Below, piece by piece: positions 44,522 to 52,881 of a stretch of 64,000 nt of DNA. This DNA comes from Acetoanaerobium noterae (GTDB lineage: Bacteria > Bacillota > Clostridia > Peptostreptococcales > Filifactoraceae). Positions within the stretch are counted from its first letter, which is position 1. Each line of letters starts with the position of its first letter. Where the stretch lies: the NCBI RefSeq assembly GCF_900168025.1, contig NZ_FUYN01000001.1, forward strand, positions 1-64,000. Direction: 5' to 3'. A program made the translations under genes and the position numbers. Below the pieces are notes generated by a model that did not search any database, was not told where the DNA came from, and saw only the letters and a program-made list of their open reading frames with translations.

Positions 44522-45970
44522 ATGCAATTATCAAAAAATGGACAGATTGTAATGGACTGGTTTAGAGAAATAACTAAAATTCCTAGATGTTCAGGAGAAG
44601 AAGCGGGAATATCTGAATTCCTTATAAAGTTTGCCAAAGATAACAATTTAGAAGCATTTATTGAAGAAACTACTGGTAACGTAATAATTAAAAAAAATGC
44701 TACTAAAGGCTATGAAAATTCAAAGACTGTCATTTTACAAGGCCATCTAGACATGGTATGTGAAAAAAATCAAGGTATAGTTCATGATTTTTCTAAGGAT
44801 GCATTAAAGCTTACAGAACATGAAGGTTTGCTTAGAGCTACTGGAACTACACTTGGTGCAGATAATGGAATTGCTATAGCATATGCACTTACTATACTTT
44901 CTTCTGATGAATTTGAGCATCCTCCTATTGAGGTAATTCTTACTACAGAAGAAGAAACTTCTATGAAGGGAGCCGAATTTTTCAATCCACAGAATTTAAA
45001 AGGTAGCAGATTGTTAAATCTAGATGCTGAAGAAGAAGGCGTATTTTATATTTCTTCTGCTGGAGGAATTGACCATCACATGTATTTGGATTTCAAGAAA
45101 TCAAAGCCTAGTTTGGATTCAAAATATAAAGTCCTTATTTCAGGTTTAAAAGGTGGCCATTCAGGTTCAGATATTCATAAAGAAAGAGGAAATTCAATCA
45201 AGCTTTTAGCAAGAACCTTGGCTGAGCTAAACTCAAAATTCAACCTTGAACTAGCTGATTTTAATGGTGGTTCTAAAATAAACGCAATTCCTAGAGAAGC
45301 ATCTTGTGCATTTTATATTGATAAAAGCTTTGAATCAGATTTAAATAAAATGATTAAAGAGCTAGAAAATCTATATAATAACGAGATGGGCTCTGCTGAT
45401 TCTGTAACTTTAAGTATCGAAAAAAATCATGAATTTGATGCTGTTATGGATAAAGAATCTACAGATAAATTAATTAATGTACTTTTACTAATCCATTCTG
45501 GTATAGATCATAAAAGCGTAGATATAGAAGATTTTGTAATCAGCTCTCAAAATTTAGGAGTAGTTAAATTTGAAGATAATACAGTAATTATTTCAAATTC
45601 CTTAAGAAGCTCAATAAAAAGCTTAAAAACAGCAATGGTTCAAAAGCTTGATATAATTGCAAACGCTTTTAACCTTAGATTTGAATCTGAAGCAGATTAT
45701 CCTGAGTGGCAATATAAGCCAAACTCAGATTTAAGAGATATAGCATGTAAGCTATATGAGGATTTAACAGGTAATAAGCCAGTAATTAAAGCTATTCATG
45801 CAGGTCTAGAATGCGGCTTCTTTGCAGATGCTCTAAAAAATAACGATATAGATATTTTATCGTTCGGTCCTAATATGGATGGGGTTCACTCTCCTGATGA
45901 ATATCTCGATATAAATTCAGCTGATAGAGTTTTTGGATTCTTAGTTGAACTATTAAAAACATTAAAATAA
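44522..45970 (+). CDS. pepD: aminoacyl-histidine dipeptidase (beta-Ala-His dipeptidase, M20C)
   Basis: 482 residues, the usual PepD length. Metal-binding motifs are visible: ILQGHLDMVCEK (His-Asp), TTEEETSMKGA (catalytic Glu pair), LLNLDAEEEG, and a C-terminal HAGLECGFF His. The lid domain lies between residues 185 and 390. The enzyme hydrolyses dipeptides such as carnosine-type substrates in the cytoplasm. ATGGAGG precedes the ATG. It ends at a strong terminator. Confidence 0.95.
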   Translation: MQLSKNGQIVMDWFREITKIPRCSGEEAGISEFLIKFAKDNNLEAFIEETTGNVIIKKNATKGYENSKTVILQGHLDMVCEKNQGIVHDFSKDALKLTEHEGLLRATGTTLGADNGIAIAYALTILSSDEFEHPPIEVILTTEEETSMKGAEFFNPQNLKGSRLLNLDAEEEGVFYISSAGGIDHHMYLDFKKSKPSLDSKYKVLISGLKGGHSGSDIHKERGNSIKLLARTLAELNSKFNLELADFNGGSKINAIPREASCAFYIDKSFESDLNKMIKELENLYNNEMGSADSVTLSIEKNHEFDAVMDKESTDKLINVLLLIHSGIDHKSVDIEDFVISSQNLGVVKFEDNTVIISNSLRSSIKSLKTAMVQKLDIIANAFNLRFESEADYPEWQYKPNSDLRDIACKLYEDLTGNKPVIKAIHAGLECGFFADALKNNDIDILSFGPNMDGVHSPDEYLDINSADRVFGFLVELLKTLK

Positions 45971-46014
45971 TAAAAGACCTTAACGTATAATGAGCTTAAT
46001 TCTATTTACAATAA

Positions 46015-46055
46015 TTAAAAATCCTAGAAGAATTTTCTTCTAGGATTTTTTTTAT
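46015..46055. terminator. bidirectional terminator between pepD and the holin-like gene
   Basis: AAAAATCCTAGAAGAA and TTCTTCTAGGATTTTT pair around a short TTT loop, with T-runs on both strands. Confidence 0.9.
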
Positions 46056-46402
46056 TTATCATTCACATCTAAAAAATTTGATAGAATCATATTTATTATA
46101 CTTACAATTATAGCTCCAAAAATTGCACCAGAAAAGCTATAAACCTCGAATCCAGGGACTAGCCCTGCAACCATTGAAAAAATTATGCCATTTAATACTA
46201 AAGTAAATAAGCCAAATGTAAGAATAGTTATAGGCAAGGATAATATAAAAAGGATAGGCTTTATAATAGTATTAAATCCAGCAAATATTATCGCTGCTAT
46301 AAATGCAGCCACAAATCCAGTAACCTCAACAGAACCTAAAAGATAGGAAGTAGCCATCAGTGCAAGTGCAAATACAAAACATCTGACTAGAAATTTACTC
46401 AA
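46052..46402 (-). CDS. phage-holin-family (Phage_holin_4_2/YvlD-type) membrane protein
   Basis: 116 residues with four hydrophobic segments and the pattern AAIIFAGFNTIIKPILFILSLPIT then FGLFTLVLNGI, found in the Phage_holin_4_2 (YvlD) family. Despite the name these are common chromosomal membrane proteins. TTG start with AAGGAGATG before it, overlapping the thiI end by eight bases, so it is last in the LUD-iscS-thiI operon. No phage genes are nearby. Confidence 0.85.
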   Translation of the reverse strand: MSKFLVRCFVFALALMATSYLLGSVEVTGFVAAFIAAIIFAGFNTIIKPILFILSLPITILTFGLFTLVLNGIIFSMVAGLVPGFEVYSFSGAIFGAIIVSIINMILSNFLDVNDK

Positions 46403-47579
46403 ATTTTTTCATCTCCTTAATAACTCTAGAATCTATAGCATTGTTAATAAGCATTTCAATATTCAAGTTCTCTTCTGCTTTTAATATTTTTTCAAGCTTC
46501 GGCTTTGTAGCTGGCCTCTTTGGTAGAAACACAGTACAGCAATCCTCTTCAGGTATAATTGATACATCAAAGGTATCAATCTCTTTGGCTAAGGTTATTA
46601 TATCCTCTTTATCATAAGATATAAGAGGCCTAAACACTGGAAGTAGCTTTACAGCGTTATTCGTTGCTAGTAGACCTTCAGCCGTCTGGGAGGCTACTTG
46701 ACCCATGCTTTCTCCTGTAATAAGACAATTGCACTCTGTCTCTGTTGCTATTCTTTCAGCTATAGCCATCATAAAGCGTCTAGATAGAATAGTCATTAAT
46801 TCCTCTGGGCAATTTTCTGCAATTGATTGCTGTATTTCTAAAAGATTTACCATATGAATTTTAATCTGGCCGGTATATGGTAATAAGGTTCTTGCTAAAT
46901 CCATGATTTTTTCCTGTGATTTTTCACTTGTAAAAGGAAAGCTATGAAAATGAACAGCTTCAATATAAAGTCCTCTTTTAGACATAAGATAGGCAGCAAC
47001 AGGGCTATCAATTCCTCCTGAAAGCAAGATACAACCCTTGCCATTTATTCCCCTTGGTAAACCTCCAACTCCTTTTATCTTGTCAGCAAATATTATATTA
47101 GAATCCGCTCTTAACTCAGCAGTAATATTTAAATCCGGATTTACTACATCGACTTTAAACCTTTGAGGGAATGTCTTGAGAACATAACCTCCAAGATCTA
47201 TGCTCATTTCAGGAGATTTCATTGGAAATCTTTTGTCTAGTCTTTTAGCATTTACTTTAAAAGTCATAAGCTTGCTATCTTTAGTTTTTTCATCAACAAG
47301 CTTTTTTATTCCCTCTTTAAGATTCTCATATCCAGGCTCTGTAACAATAGCTGGACTAATAGATACAACTCCAAAAACATTCTTAATTTTTTTAACTATT
47401 TGGTTAGGATCCTCACCATTAAGATGTACATAAATCCTTCCATCACCTTTTTTTACTTTCACGCTTTTGAATTGATATAGGGTGTACTCTATATTTTTGA
47501 TTAGTTTATTTTCAAAAACTGGTCTATTCAATCCTTTTATTGCAACCTCACCATTTCTTATTATTAAAATATCGTACAT
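46395..47579 (-). CDS. thiI: tRNA 4-thiouridine synthase
   Basis: 394 residues. An N-terminal ferredoxin-like and THUMP domain (to about residue 165) is followed by the PP-loop ATPase motif LLSGGIDSPVAAYLM and GESMGQVASQTAEGL. Near the end EEDCCTVFLPKRP holds the conserved Cys. The C-terminal rhodanese domain of enterobacterial ThiI is absent, as is normal in Firmicutes. It adds sulfur to U8 of tRNA and helps in thiamin thiazole formation. The cysteine desulfurase just upstream is its sulfur donor. Confidence 0.95.
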   Translation of the reverse strand: MYDILIIRNGEVAIKGLNRPVFENKLIKNIEYTLYQFKSVKVKKGDGRIYVHLNGEDPNQIVKKIKNVFGVVSISPAIVTEPGYENLKEGIKKLVDEKTKDSKLMTFKVNAKRLDKRFPMKSPEMSIDLGGYVLKTFPQRFKVDVVNPDLNITAELRADSNIIFADKIKGVGGLPRGINGKGCILLSGGIDSPVAAYLMSKRGLYIEAVHFHSFPFTSEKSQEKIMDLARTLLPYTGQIKIHMVNLLEIQQSIAENCPEELMTILSRRFMMAIAERIATETECNCLITGESMGQVASQTAEGLLATNNAVKLLPVFRPLISYDKEDIITLAKEIDTFDVSIIPEEDCCTVFLPKRPATKPKLEKILKAEENLNIEMLINNAIDSRVIKEMKKFE

Positions 47580-47598
47580 TCTTGCTCCTTCCTAAGCT

Positions 47599-48750
47599 TT
47601 ATTTATAATTCAATAATTTTCTTAGCTTTGTAATTTCTTTTTTTAATACTTCTACTGTAAACTGAAGCTCGTCATCAGTGGTATTTTTTGAAAATGAAAA
47701 TCTAATTGCTGAATCTTTGATTCCTAAACTTAAATCCAAGGATTCTAAAACTCTTGACCCTTTCTTTTTTGAAGAACAAGCTGATCCGGTAGAAACGAAA
47801 ATACCTTTTTGTTCAAGAGTATGAAGTAGGATTTCTCCTTTTACTCCTAAAAACGAGATGTTGCAAATATAAGGTAATGAGCTTTCAGATGAGTTTACAA
47901 CTATATCCGTTATTTCTGATTTTAAATTTAAAATAAACTTTTCTCTAAGTTTTTTTATTCTATTTAAATCCTCACTTAAGCTGCCCTTTTGTATATCTAT
48001 TGCTTTTGATAACCCAGCTATATAAGCAGTATTTTCGGTGCCTGACCTAAATTGCATCTCCTGCCCTCCACCTGTGAGCAGTGGATGGATTTTCGTCTTT
48101 TCTCTTATATATAAAGCTCCTATCCCCTTAGGTGCATGAACCTTGTGTCCGCTTATGCTTAACAAATCTATATTTTCTAGATTAATTTTCAGCTTCAAAA
48201 ATGATTGAACAGCATCTACATGATAGACTATGCTTTGTTTATATGATTTTATAACTTGGCCTATTTCATTTATAGGATTAATATCTCCTATTTCATTATT
48301 TACATGCATAAGACTAACAAAAATAGTATCTTCTTTCAATGCATTTTTAACTTGGTCTGCAGTTATAATTCCATCTTTGTTCGGCTTTAAAAATGTCACC
48401 TTATAATCTTCTCTTTGTTGTAAATCTTCTAGTGTTTTGTATACTGAGTCATGCTCAGAAAAAGAACTAATTATATGCTTACCAGCTCTTTTGTTTGCAG
48501 ATAAAGCGCCTCTAATAGCCATATTATTCGACTCAGTTCCACAAGAAGTGAACACAATTTCTTTAGGTTTTGCATCTCCTAACGCATCAGCTAGAGTGCT
48601 TCTTGATTTTTTTATAATTTTCTCAGCTTCTATTCCAATTTTGTGTATAGATGATGGGTTGCCAAAACACTCCCTAAGATTTGATGTGATTTCATCTATT
48701 ACTTCTGAATTCGGTATAGTTGTTGAGCTATTGTCTAAATATATTTGCAT
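47599..48750 (-). CDS. cysteine desulfurase (NifS/IscS type)
   Basis: 383 residues. PLP fold with IYLDNSSTT start, VSLMHVNNEIGDI, YHVDAVQSF, and the PLP-binding Lys in SISGHKVHAPKG. The catalytic Cys is in STGSACSSKKKGS, the class I loop type. It releases sulfur from cysteine as a persulfide. It lies 20 bases before thiI on the same strand, the usual Firmicutes NifZ-ThiI pairing, and is probably dedicated to tRNA thiolation. A separate isc/suf set is not in the window. Confidence 0.94.
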   Translation of the reverse strand: MQIYLDNSSTTIPNSEVIDEITSNLRECFGNPSSIHKIGIEAEKIIKKSRSTLADALGDAKPKEIVFTSCGTESNNMAIRGALSANKRAGKHIISSFSEHDSVYKTLEDLQQREDYKVTFLKPNKDGIITADQVKNALKEDTIFVSLMHVNNEIGDINPINEIGQVIKSYKQSIVYHVDAVQSFLKLKINLENIDLLSISGHKVHAPKGIGALYIREKTKIHPLLTGGGQEMQFRSGTENTAYIAGLSKAIDIQKGSLSEDLNRIKKLREKFILNLKSEITDIVVNSSESSLPYICNISFLGVKGEILLHTLEQKGIFVSTGSACSSKKKGSRVLESLDLSLGIKDSAIRFSFSKNTTDDELQFTVEVLKKEITKLRKLLNYK

Positions 48751-48759
48751 TTTTCACCT

Positions 48760-49365
48760 CTAATAACCTAAATTTTCTCCAACTATACATATCCTAATAT
48801 CAGTTGTAGGGATATTTCCTTCAATTATAGTTGTTACATTACACATTCTTTCATCACTTCTACAGTCAGTACATTGTCCTGTCACTGCACAAGGCAAGTT
48901 TCTTTCAAGTCTTCTTGCATTTTGAGGACATGCAATAGTTTTAATGCGATTTAGAGCGCTATCTAAATCATTTGCAATTTTATTTTCTCCAGCTATTATA
49001 AAAACTTTTTTAGGCCCAAAAATCATCGAGGCAACTCTGTTTGCATTACCGTCGATATTCACAAGTCTCCCATCTAAGGTAATTGCATTTGTGCTTGAAA
49101 AATATGAATCTACGTGCTGAGCTTTCTTTAGCACTTCGAGTCTCTCATTTGGCTCAGCCTTCCAGTGCCAAAAAACTTCTTTTCCTTGGCCTATGAACTG
49201 TTCATAAAGACCTAAGTCATCTAATGTTTTTGATCCGCCAAATCCTATTTTTTCATCCTGATTTGTTTCCTTAATGATGTATTTAAATAATTCATCTCTA
49301 TCTACAAAGAACTCTGCTTTAAATCTTCTTATTCTTAGATTTTTAATTAAATTATCTATACTCAA
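48760..49365 (-). CDS. LUD-domain protein (LutC/YkgG-like)
   Basis: 201 residues of the LUD (DUF162) fold: KIGFGGSKTLDDLGL, NAITLDGRLVNIDGNANRV and FIIAGENKI. A C-terminal Cys-rich tail (IACPQN, PCAVTGQCTDCRSDERMC) looks like a metal or iron-sulfur site, seen in stand-alone LUD proteins of anaerobes. TTG start with AGAGGTGAG upstream. It begins a set with iscS and thiI, spaced by nine bases. LutC itself acts in lactate oxidation, but no LutA/LutB is here, so the role is open. Confidence 0.85.
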   Translation of the reverse strand: MSIDNLIKNLRIRRFKAEFFVDRDELFKYIIKETNQDEKIGFGGSKTLDDLGLYEQFIGQGKEVFWHWKAEPNERLEVLKKAQHVDSYFSSTNAITLDGRLVNIDGNANRVASMIFGPKKVFIIAGENKIANDLDSALNRIKTIACPQNARRLERNLPCAVTGQCTDCRSDERMCNVTTIIEGNIPTTDIRICIVGENLGY

Positions 49366-49494
49366 TTTTACTCACCTCTAACGATAATTTTATATAATAT
49401 ATTATTTATTATAACTTATAACAAAATTTATTATAACTTAAAACAAAAAAATTACCTATCATAATTATGTTTTATGCAGCTTTTTAAAAAATTA

Positions 49495-49523
49495 TTGCAG
49501 ATAATACATTTATTTGGTATACT
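49495..49523 (+). promoter_or_regulatory. sigma-A promoter of the small RNA
   Basis: TTGCAG at 49495-49500 and TATACT at 49518-49523 are separated by exactly 17 bases. This predicts a start near 49530. Confidence 0.75.
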
Positions 49524-49529
49524 ATTAAA

Positions 49530-49625
49530 GACGGTTATCCCCCCTGATAACCTCAAAATCTCTATTCCCAATACCCCTTTGAAACGAGTTTTTCGTTTAC
49601 CTCTGCAAATGCAGAGGTTTTTTTC
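49530..49625 (+). ncRNA. candidate small RNA of about 95 nt with C-rich loops, or attenuated asparaginase leader
   Basis: The predicted transcript has a hairpin GGTTATC-CCCCCT-GATAACC (49533-49552), an unpaired stretch with TTCCC and ACCCC, a small hairpin AAACGA/TCGTTT, and a terminator CCTCTGC-AAAT-GCAGAGG (49600-49617) with seven T. C-rich single-stranded patches of the UCCC/CCCC kind are characteristic of Firmicutes small RNAs that pair with G-rich ribosome sites. No reading frame fits it. It could instead be a leader that controls the asparaginase gene, since it is on the same strand, but the strong terminator suggests a separate RNA. Confidence 0.6.
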
Positions 49626-49700
49626 TATTTATGTAGACTTTTATAACTTTAAAATGTTAGAATTTTATTATGCTGAAATTCACGAGAGGGGTTAGACAAA

Positions 49701-50678
49701 ATGAAACCAAAAGTGGCAATTATATTTACAGGCGGAACTATTTCTATGACCGTAGACGAAAAAGTAGGAGCAGCAATTCCTACATTAACTGGTAGCCAAA
49801 TCCTGTCTATGGTATCAAACATAGACAAGCTAGCAGAAATTGAAGTAATTGAATATGCTGAAATTCCTGGTCCTCATATGACTATAGATAGATTAATGGA
49901 AATTCGCTCATTGATTCAAGATTTAGTGAAAAGAAATGATATAAGTGGAGTCATAATAACACATGGAACAGATTCCCTTGAAGAAACTGCATATTTTCTT
50001 GACTTAACGATTAATACACCTAAACCAGTAGTTGTTGTGGGTGCTATGAGAAACAGTTCAGAGCTTGGATATGATGGTCCAAGCAATTTAGCTGCAGCAG
50101 TTTGTACTGCGATATCTCCTCTTGCTATGAACAAGGGAGTCTTAGTAGTATTAAACAACGAAGTTAACCTTGCAATGGAAGTTACAAAAACTAATACCTT
50201 GTCACTTAATACTTTTCAGTCTCCATATGGTCCAATTGGAACAATTGATACAAATGATTTAATCGTACATAGAGATATAGTAACAAAACAATTTATCAAC
50301 ACTGATACCATAGAAAATAATGTCTATCTAATTAAATCCTATTTAGACATGGATGATTCTCTTATAAACTGTGCTGTAAATGCCGGAGCAAAAGGAATAG
50401 TCATAGAAGCAATGGGAAGAGGTAATTTGCCTCCAAAGGCCTTAGCTGGAGTTAAGTATGCCCTTAAAAATAATGTAGTAGTTGTAATAGTATCTAGATG
50501 CCCTTCAGGTAGGGTTATGGAATCTTACGGATATGAAGGCGGGGGAAAGGATTTGACCTCTATGGGAGTAGTTCTGGGAGGCGAGCTAAATGGTCAAAAA
50601 GCAAGACTTAAGCTAATGGTAGCACTTGGATATACTGATAATATTGATGAAATTAGAAATATTTTTAAAATATCTTAA
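49701..50678 (+). CDS. ansA: L-asparaginase
   Basis: 325 residues. The two catalytic Thr motifs are FTGGTISM near residue 10 and ITHGTDSLEETAYFL near 90; NNEVNLA and GAKGIVIEAMGRGNLPP follow. The enzyme hydrolyses asparagine to aspartate and ammonia. No signal peptide, so it is the cytoplasmic type. AGAGGGG lies before the ATG. It is a single-gene unit closed by a strong terminator; aspartate produced here could feed the aspartokinase route. Confidence 0.95.
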   Translation: MKPKVAIIFTGGTISMTVDEKVGAAIPTLTGSQILSMVSNIDKLAEIEVIEYAEIPGPHMTIDRLMEIRSLIQDLVKRNDISGVIITHGTDSLEETAYFLDLTINTPKPVVVVGAMRNSSELGYDGPSNLAAAVCTAISPLAMNKGVLVVLNNEVNLAMEVTKTNTLSLNTFQSPYGPIGTIDTNDLIVHRDIVTKQFINTDTIENNVYLIKSYLDMDDSLINCAVNAGAKGIVIEAMGRGNLPPKALAGVKYALKNNVVVVIVSRCPSGRVMESYGYEGGGKDLTSMGVVLGGELNGQKARLKLMVALGYTDNIDEIRNIFKIS

Positions 50679-50735
50679 TAGCAAATAGCTACAAAAATTC
50701 CATTAGGATTTTAGTAGTCTCAATAAAAATAGTAG

Positions 50736-50785
50736 GGCTAATTGGAAATAAAGAACTTTCATTTCCAATAGCCCTATTTTTCTTT
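50736..50785. terminator. terminator between asparaginase and activase genes
   Basis: TAGGGCTAATTGGAAAT and ATTTCCAATAGCCCTA pair across a short loop; T-rich runs on both strands serve both convergent genes. Confidence 0.88.
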
Positions 50786-50803
50786 TAACACTAACGTTCT
50801 AAA

Positions 50804-51574
50804 CTACATTAATATTTTATTTGCTTTTTGATTGCCAATAACAGCTGCCCCAATTGCTCCAACATACTGAGCATATTCATGAGTCACCACTTCGCAATTT
50901 AGCTTTTCAGCTAATAGTAATCTTACTTCATTGCTCTTAGCAAGGCCTCCACTAAAAAATACCTTAGATTTAGAATTGATTGGCATTTTTTTTGCAAAAT
51001 TTGAAGTTCTAATACAAATAGAATCAATAATTCCCTTTGCTATATTTCCTGGATCATTATTATTAGCTAAAAGGCTAATCACTTCACTCTCTGCAAAAAC
51101 TGTACACATACTCGAAATCTTAACAGCAGTTTTATCCTTGATAAAGCTATCTATATGTCCAATGTCTTTATGAAGTATTTTCATCATTACTTCAATAAAC
51201 CTGCCAGTTCCTGCTGCGCACTTATCATTCATAAGAAAATCTATAACTTGGCCATCAGAGCTTAGCATGATTGCTTTACTATCTTGACCTCCAATGTCGA
51301 TTACTGCATCAATTCCCTTACATAGATAAGAAGCACCCTTTGCATGACAAGTTATCTCCGTAATAGATTTATCGGCATTTTCAAGTAAGTTTCTGCCATA
51401 TCCAGTTGTTACAGTATAGGCTTCTTTTCCCTTAGTCAGCTCTGAGTGTATACTCATAATCGTACTCTTTGGATTATAGCCAGTTGGCTCAATAAGAGTT
51501 TTTATAATTGAATTATTTTCAAGCAAAACTCCTTTTGTGGTAGTAGAGCCAGAATCAATTCCTACAATTAACAT
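50804..51574 (-). CDS. ATP-dependent activase of the HgdC/BadF family (double-cubane protein reductase)
   Basis: About 256 residues from ATG 51574, with AGGAGG five bases upstream. It has the ASKHA ATPase fold: IVGIDSGSTTTKGVLL phosphate motif, DIGGQDSKAI, and the interface Cys in LMNDKCAAGTGRFIEVM and SSMCTVFAESEVI, which hold the [4Fe-4S] cluster between two subunits. The family injects one low-potential electron per ATP into 2-hydroxyacyl-CoA dehydratases or double-cubane proteins. It lies six bases after its partner gene. Confidence 0.92.
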   Translation of the reverse strand: MLIVGIDSGSTTTKGVLLENNSIIKTLIEPTGYNPKSTIMSIHSELTKGKEAYTVTTGYGRNLLENADKSITEITCHAKGASYLCKGIDAVIDIGGQDSKAIMLSSDGQVIDFLMNDKCAAGTGRFIEVMMKILHKDIGHIDSFIKDKTAVKISSMCTVFAESEVISLLANNNDPGNIAKGIIDSICIRTSNFAKKMPINSKSKVFFSGGLAKSNEVRLLLAEKLNCEVVTHEYAQYVGAIGAAVIGNQKANKILM

Positions 51575-51583
51575 CAATTCCTC

Positions 51584-52738
51584 CTATAGCATCTCTATAA
51601 ACGCCGACATTCTAGTATTAAGCTGTCCTACATCAGATGTAGAATAATCAGTTTCTATACTCATATACGGAATATTTTTTTCTTTATTTACAAATTGCTT
51701 GATTGTAAGAGTTTCAACGCTATAGGTATGACAAGCTTGCAATAAAACATCTACAACTGCATCTACCTTATATTCATCTATAGCTTTATTAAGCATAGTT
51801 ATCCTATTAGGATTAGGGGTCATGCATGAACAGCCTATTGAAAGATATTTCTCAGCAAGAGCAGCATAAACATCGTCATTATCTTCTGATACATTTTCTT
51901 CAATAGCTTTAGCTCCCATACAGTTTTCAAAAAAAACAACATAAGCACCATTGTCTTCGATTGCTTTTACAACCTTTTCAGTTACTCCTCCAATTGGACA
52001 GCCTGTAATTAATATTCTAGGTTTTGAGTCCAGTTTTTTGCCAGCATTATACTCATCTAAAATTCGACTTGTAAGATTTTTTACTTCTTCAATAGTGTCT
52101 TCTCTATTAAACTTAAATGTTGAACCATAAAGAACTTTTAAAATATCTCCTCCTGAAATTGCTGGAGGATTTAGTTTTCCAAGAGAATAAAAATCCTTAA
52201 GAGCTGAACGCTCTCTATTTTTTAAATTAATAGCTGATTTTATTGCATCCTCAGTTATTTCAACATCAAATTTTTCCTCTAGTAACTCTTTTAATTTTAC
52301 TATTTCACTTTTCCACAGCTCAAATGCCTGTTCTCCAAACTGAGTATTAGGAAGCTGCATCACATGTACATCTTTAAACTGCCCCATGTGCTCGTACATT
52401 TTCTTTTTACCATCACAAGTTGTCTCTCCTACTACTAAATCAGAAAAATAAAAATATGGACATTTATCTGTTTTTCCAAAGCCATAGCTTGACTTAATAA
52501 GTGGACAGAGATTTCTCGGTAAATCAACCTCAGCTTCAGCTATAGTCTCGTCAGATGTAGCACATAAAGAAACTACTGCTGCTCCCATAGCAAGAGGTAG
52601 CTCTTGAGGCATATATGTACAAAATGTTCCAATCATTGGTTTATTTTGATCTTTGAATTGTTTTGCAGAAATAAAACCATTTCTTCTTGCTTCAGAAAAA
52701 TCTTCAAAAATTTCAGGTAAGTCTTTTCTTATTTCCAT
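51584..52738 (-). CDS. double-cubane cluster protein (HgdB-family, single subunit)
   Basis: 384 residues of the HgdB/BcrB-like fold. Cys possible for cluster binding occur in IGTFCTYMP, LPRNLCPLIKS, GKTDKCPYF, ETTCDGKKKMYE, ITGCPIGG, FENCMGA, and SIGCSCMTPN. True dehydratases need two different subunits plus a CoA-transferase; here one subunit with its own activase is encoded. That matches YjiM/YjiL-type pairs and the double-cubane cluster proteins that reduce small molecules at very low potential. Natural substrate unknown. AGGAGG precedes the ATG. Confidence 0.85.
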   Translation of the reverse strand: MEIRKDLPEIFEDFSEARRNGFISAKQFKDQNKPMIGTFCTYMPQELPLAMGAAVVSLCATSDETIAEAEVDLPRNLCPLIKSSYGFGKTDKCPYFYFSDLVVGETTCDGKKKMYEHMGQFKDVHVMQLPNTQFGEQAFELWKSEIVKLKELLEEKFDVEITEDAIKSAINLKNRERSALKDFYSLGKLNPPAISGGDILKVLYGSTFKFNREDTIEEVKNLTSRILDEYNAGKKLDSKPRILITGCPIGGVTEKVVKAIEDNGAYVVFFENCMGAKAIEENVSEDNDDVYAALAEKYLSIGCSCMTPNPNRITMLNKAIDEYKVDAVVDVLLQACHTYSVETLTIKQFVNKEKNIPYMSIETDYSTSDVGQLNTRMSAFIEML

Positions 52739-52881
52739 TAAAATAACCTCCTAGGATTAATAATACTTCAATATTAATCATAAGATAGAAAAAAATACCC
52801 GTCTAATAGAAAGATTTTATTCATCAAATAGAAATTTCAAATACCTGCATTTTTTTAGTGTAGTATATTAAAGGTTTAATC

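Larger units (their letters stand above)
49366..49700. other. 335-bp intergenic region containing a small RNA gene
   Basis: A/T-rich upstream region of the divergent LUD operon, then a complete small transcription unit (promoter 49495-49523, RNA to 49625), then about 75 bp before the asparaginase start. Confidence 0.65.

Noticed and set aside
46052-46402. Prophage, because of a holin-family name
   Set aside because: No other phage gene lies nearby, and the Phage_holin_4_2 family is common as a chromosomal membrane protein.
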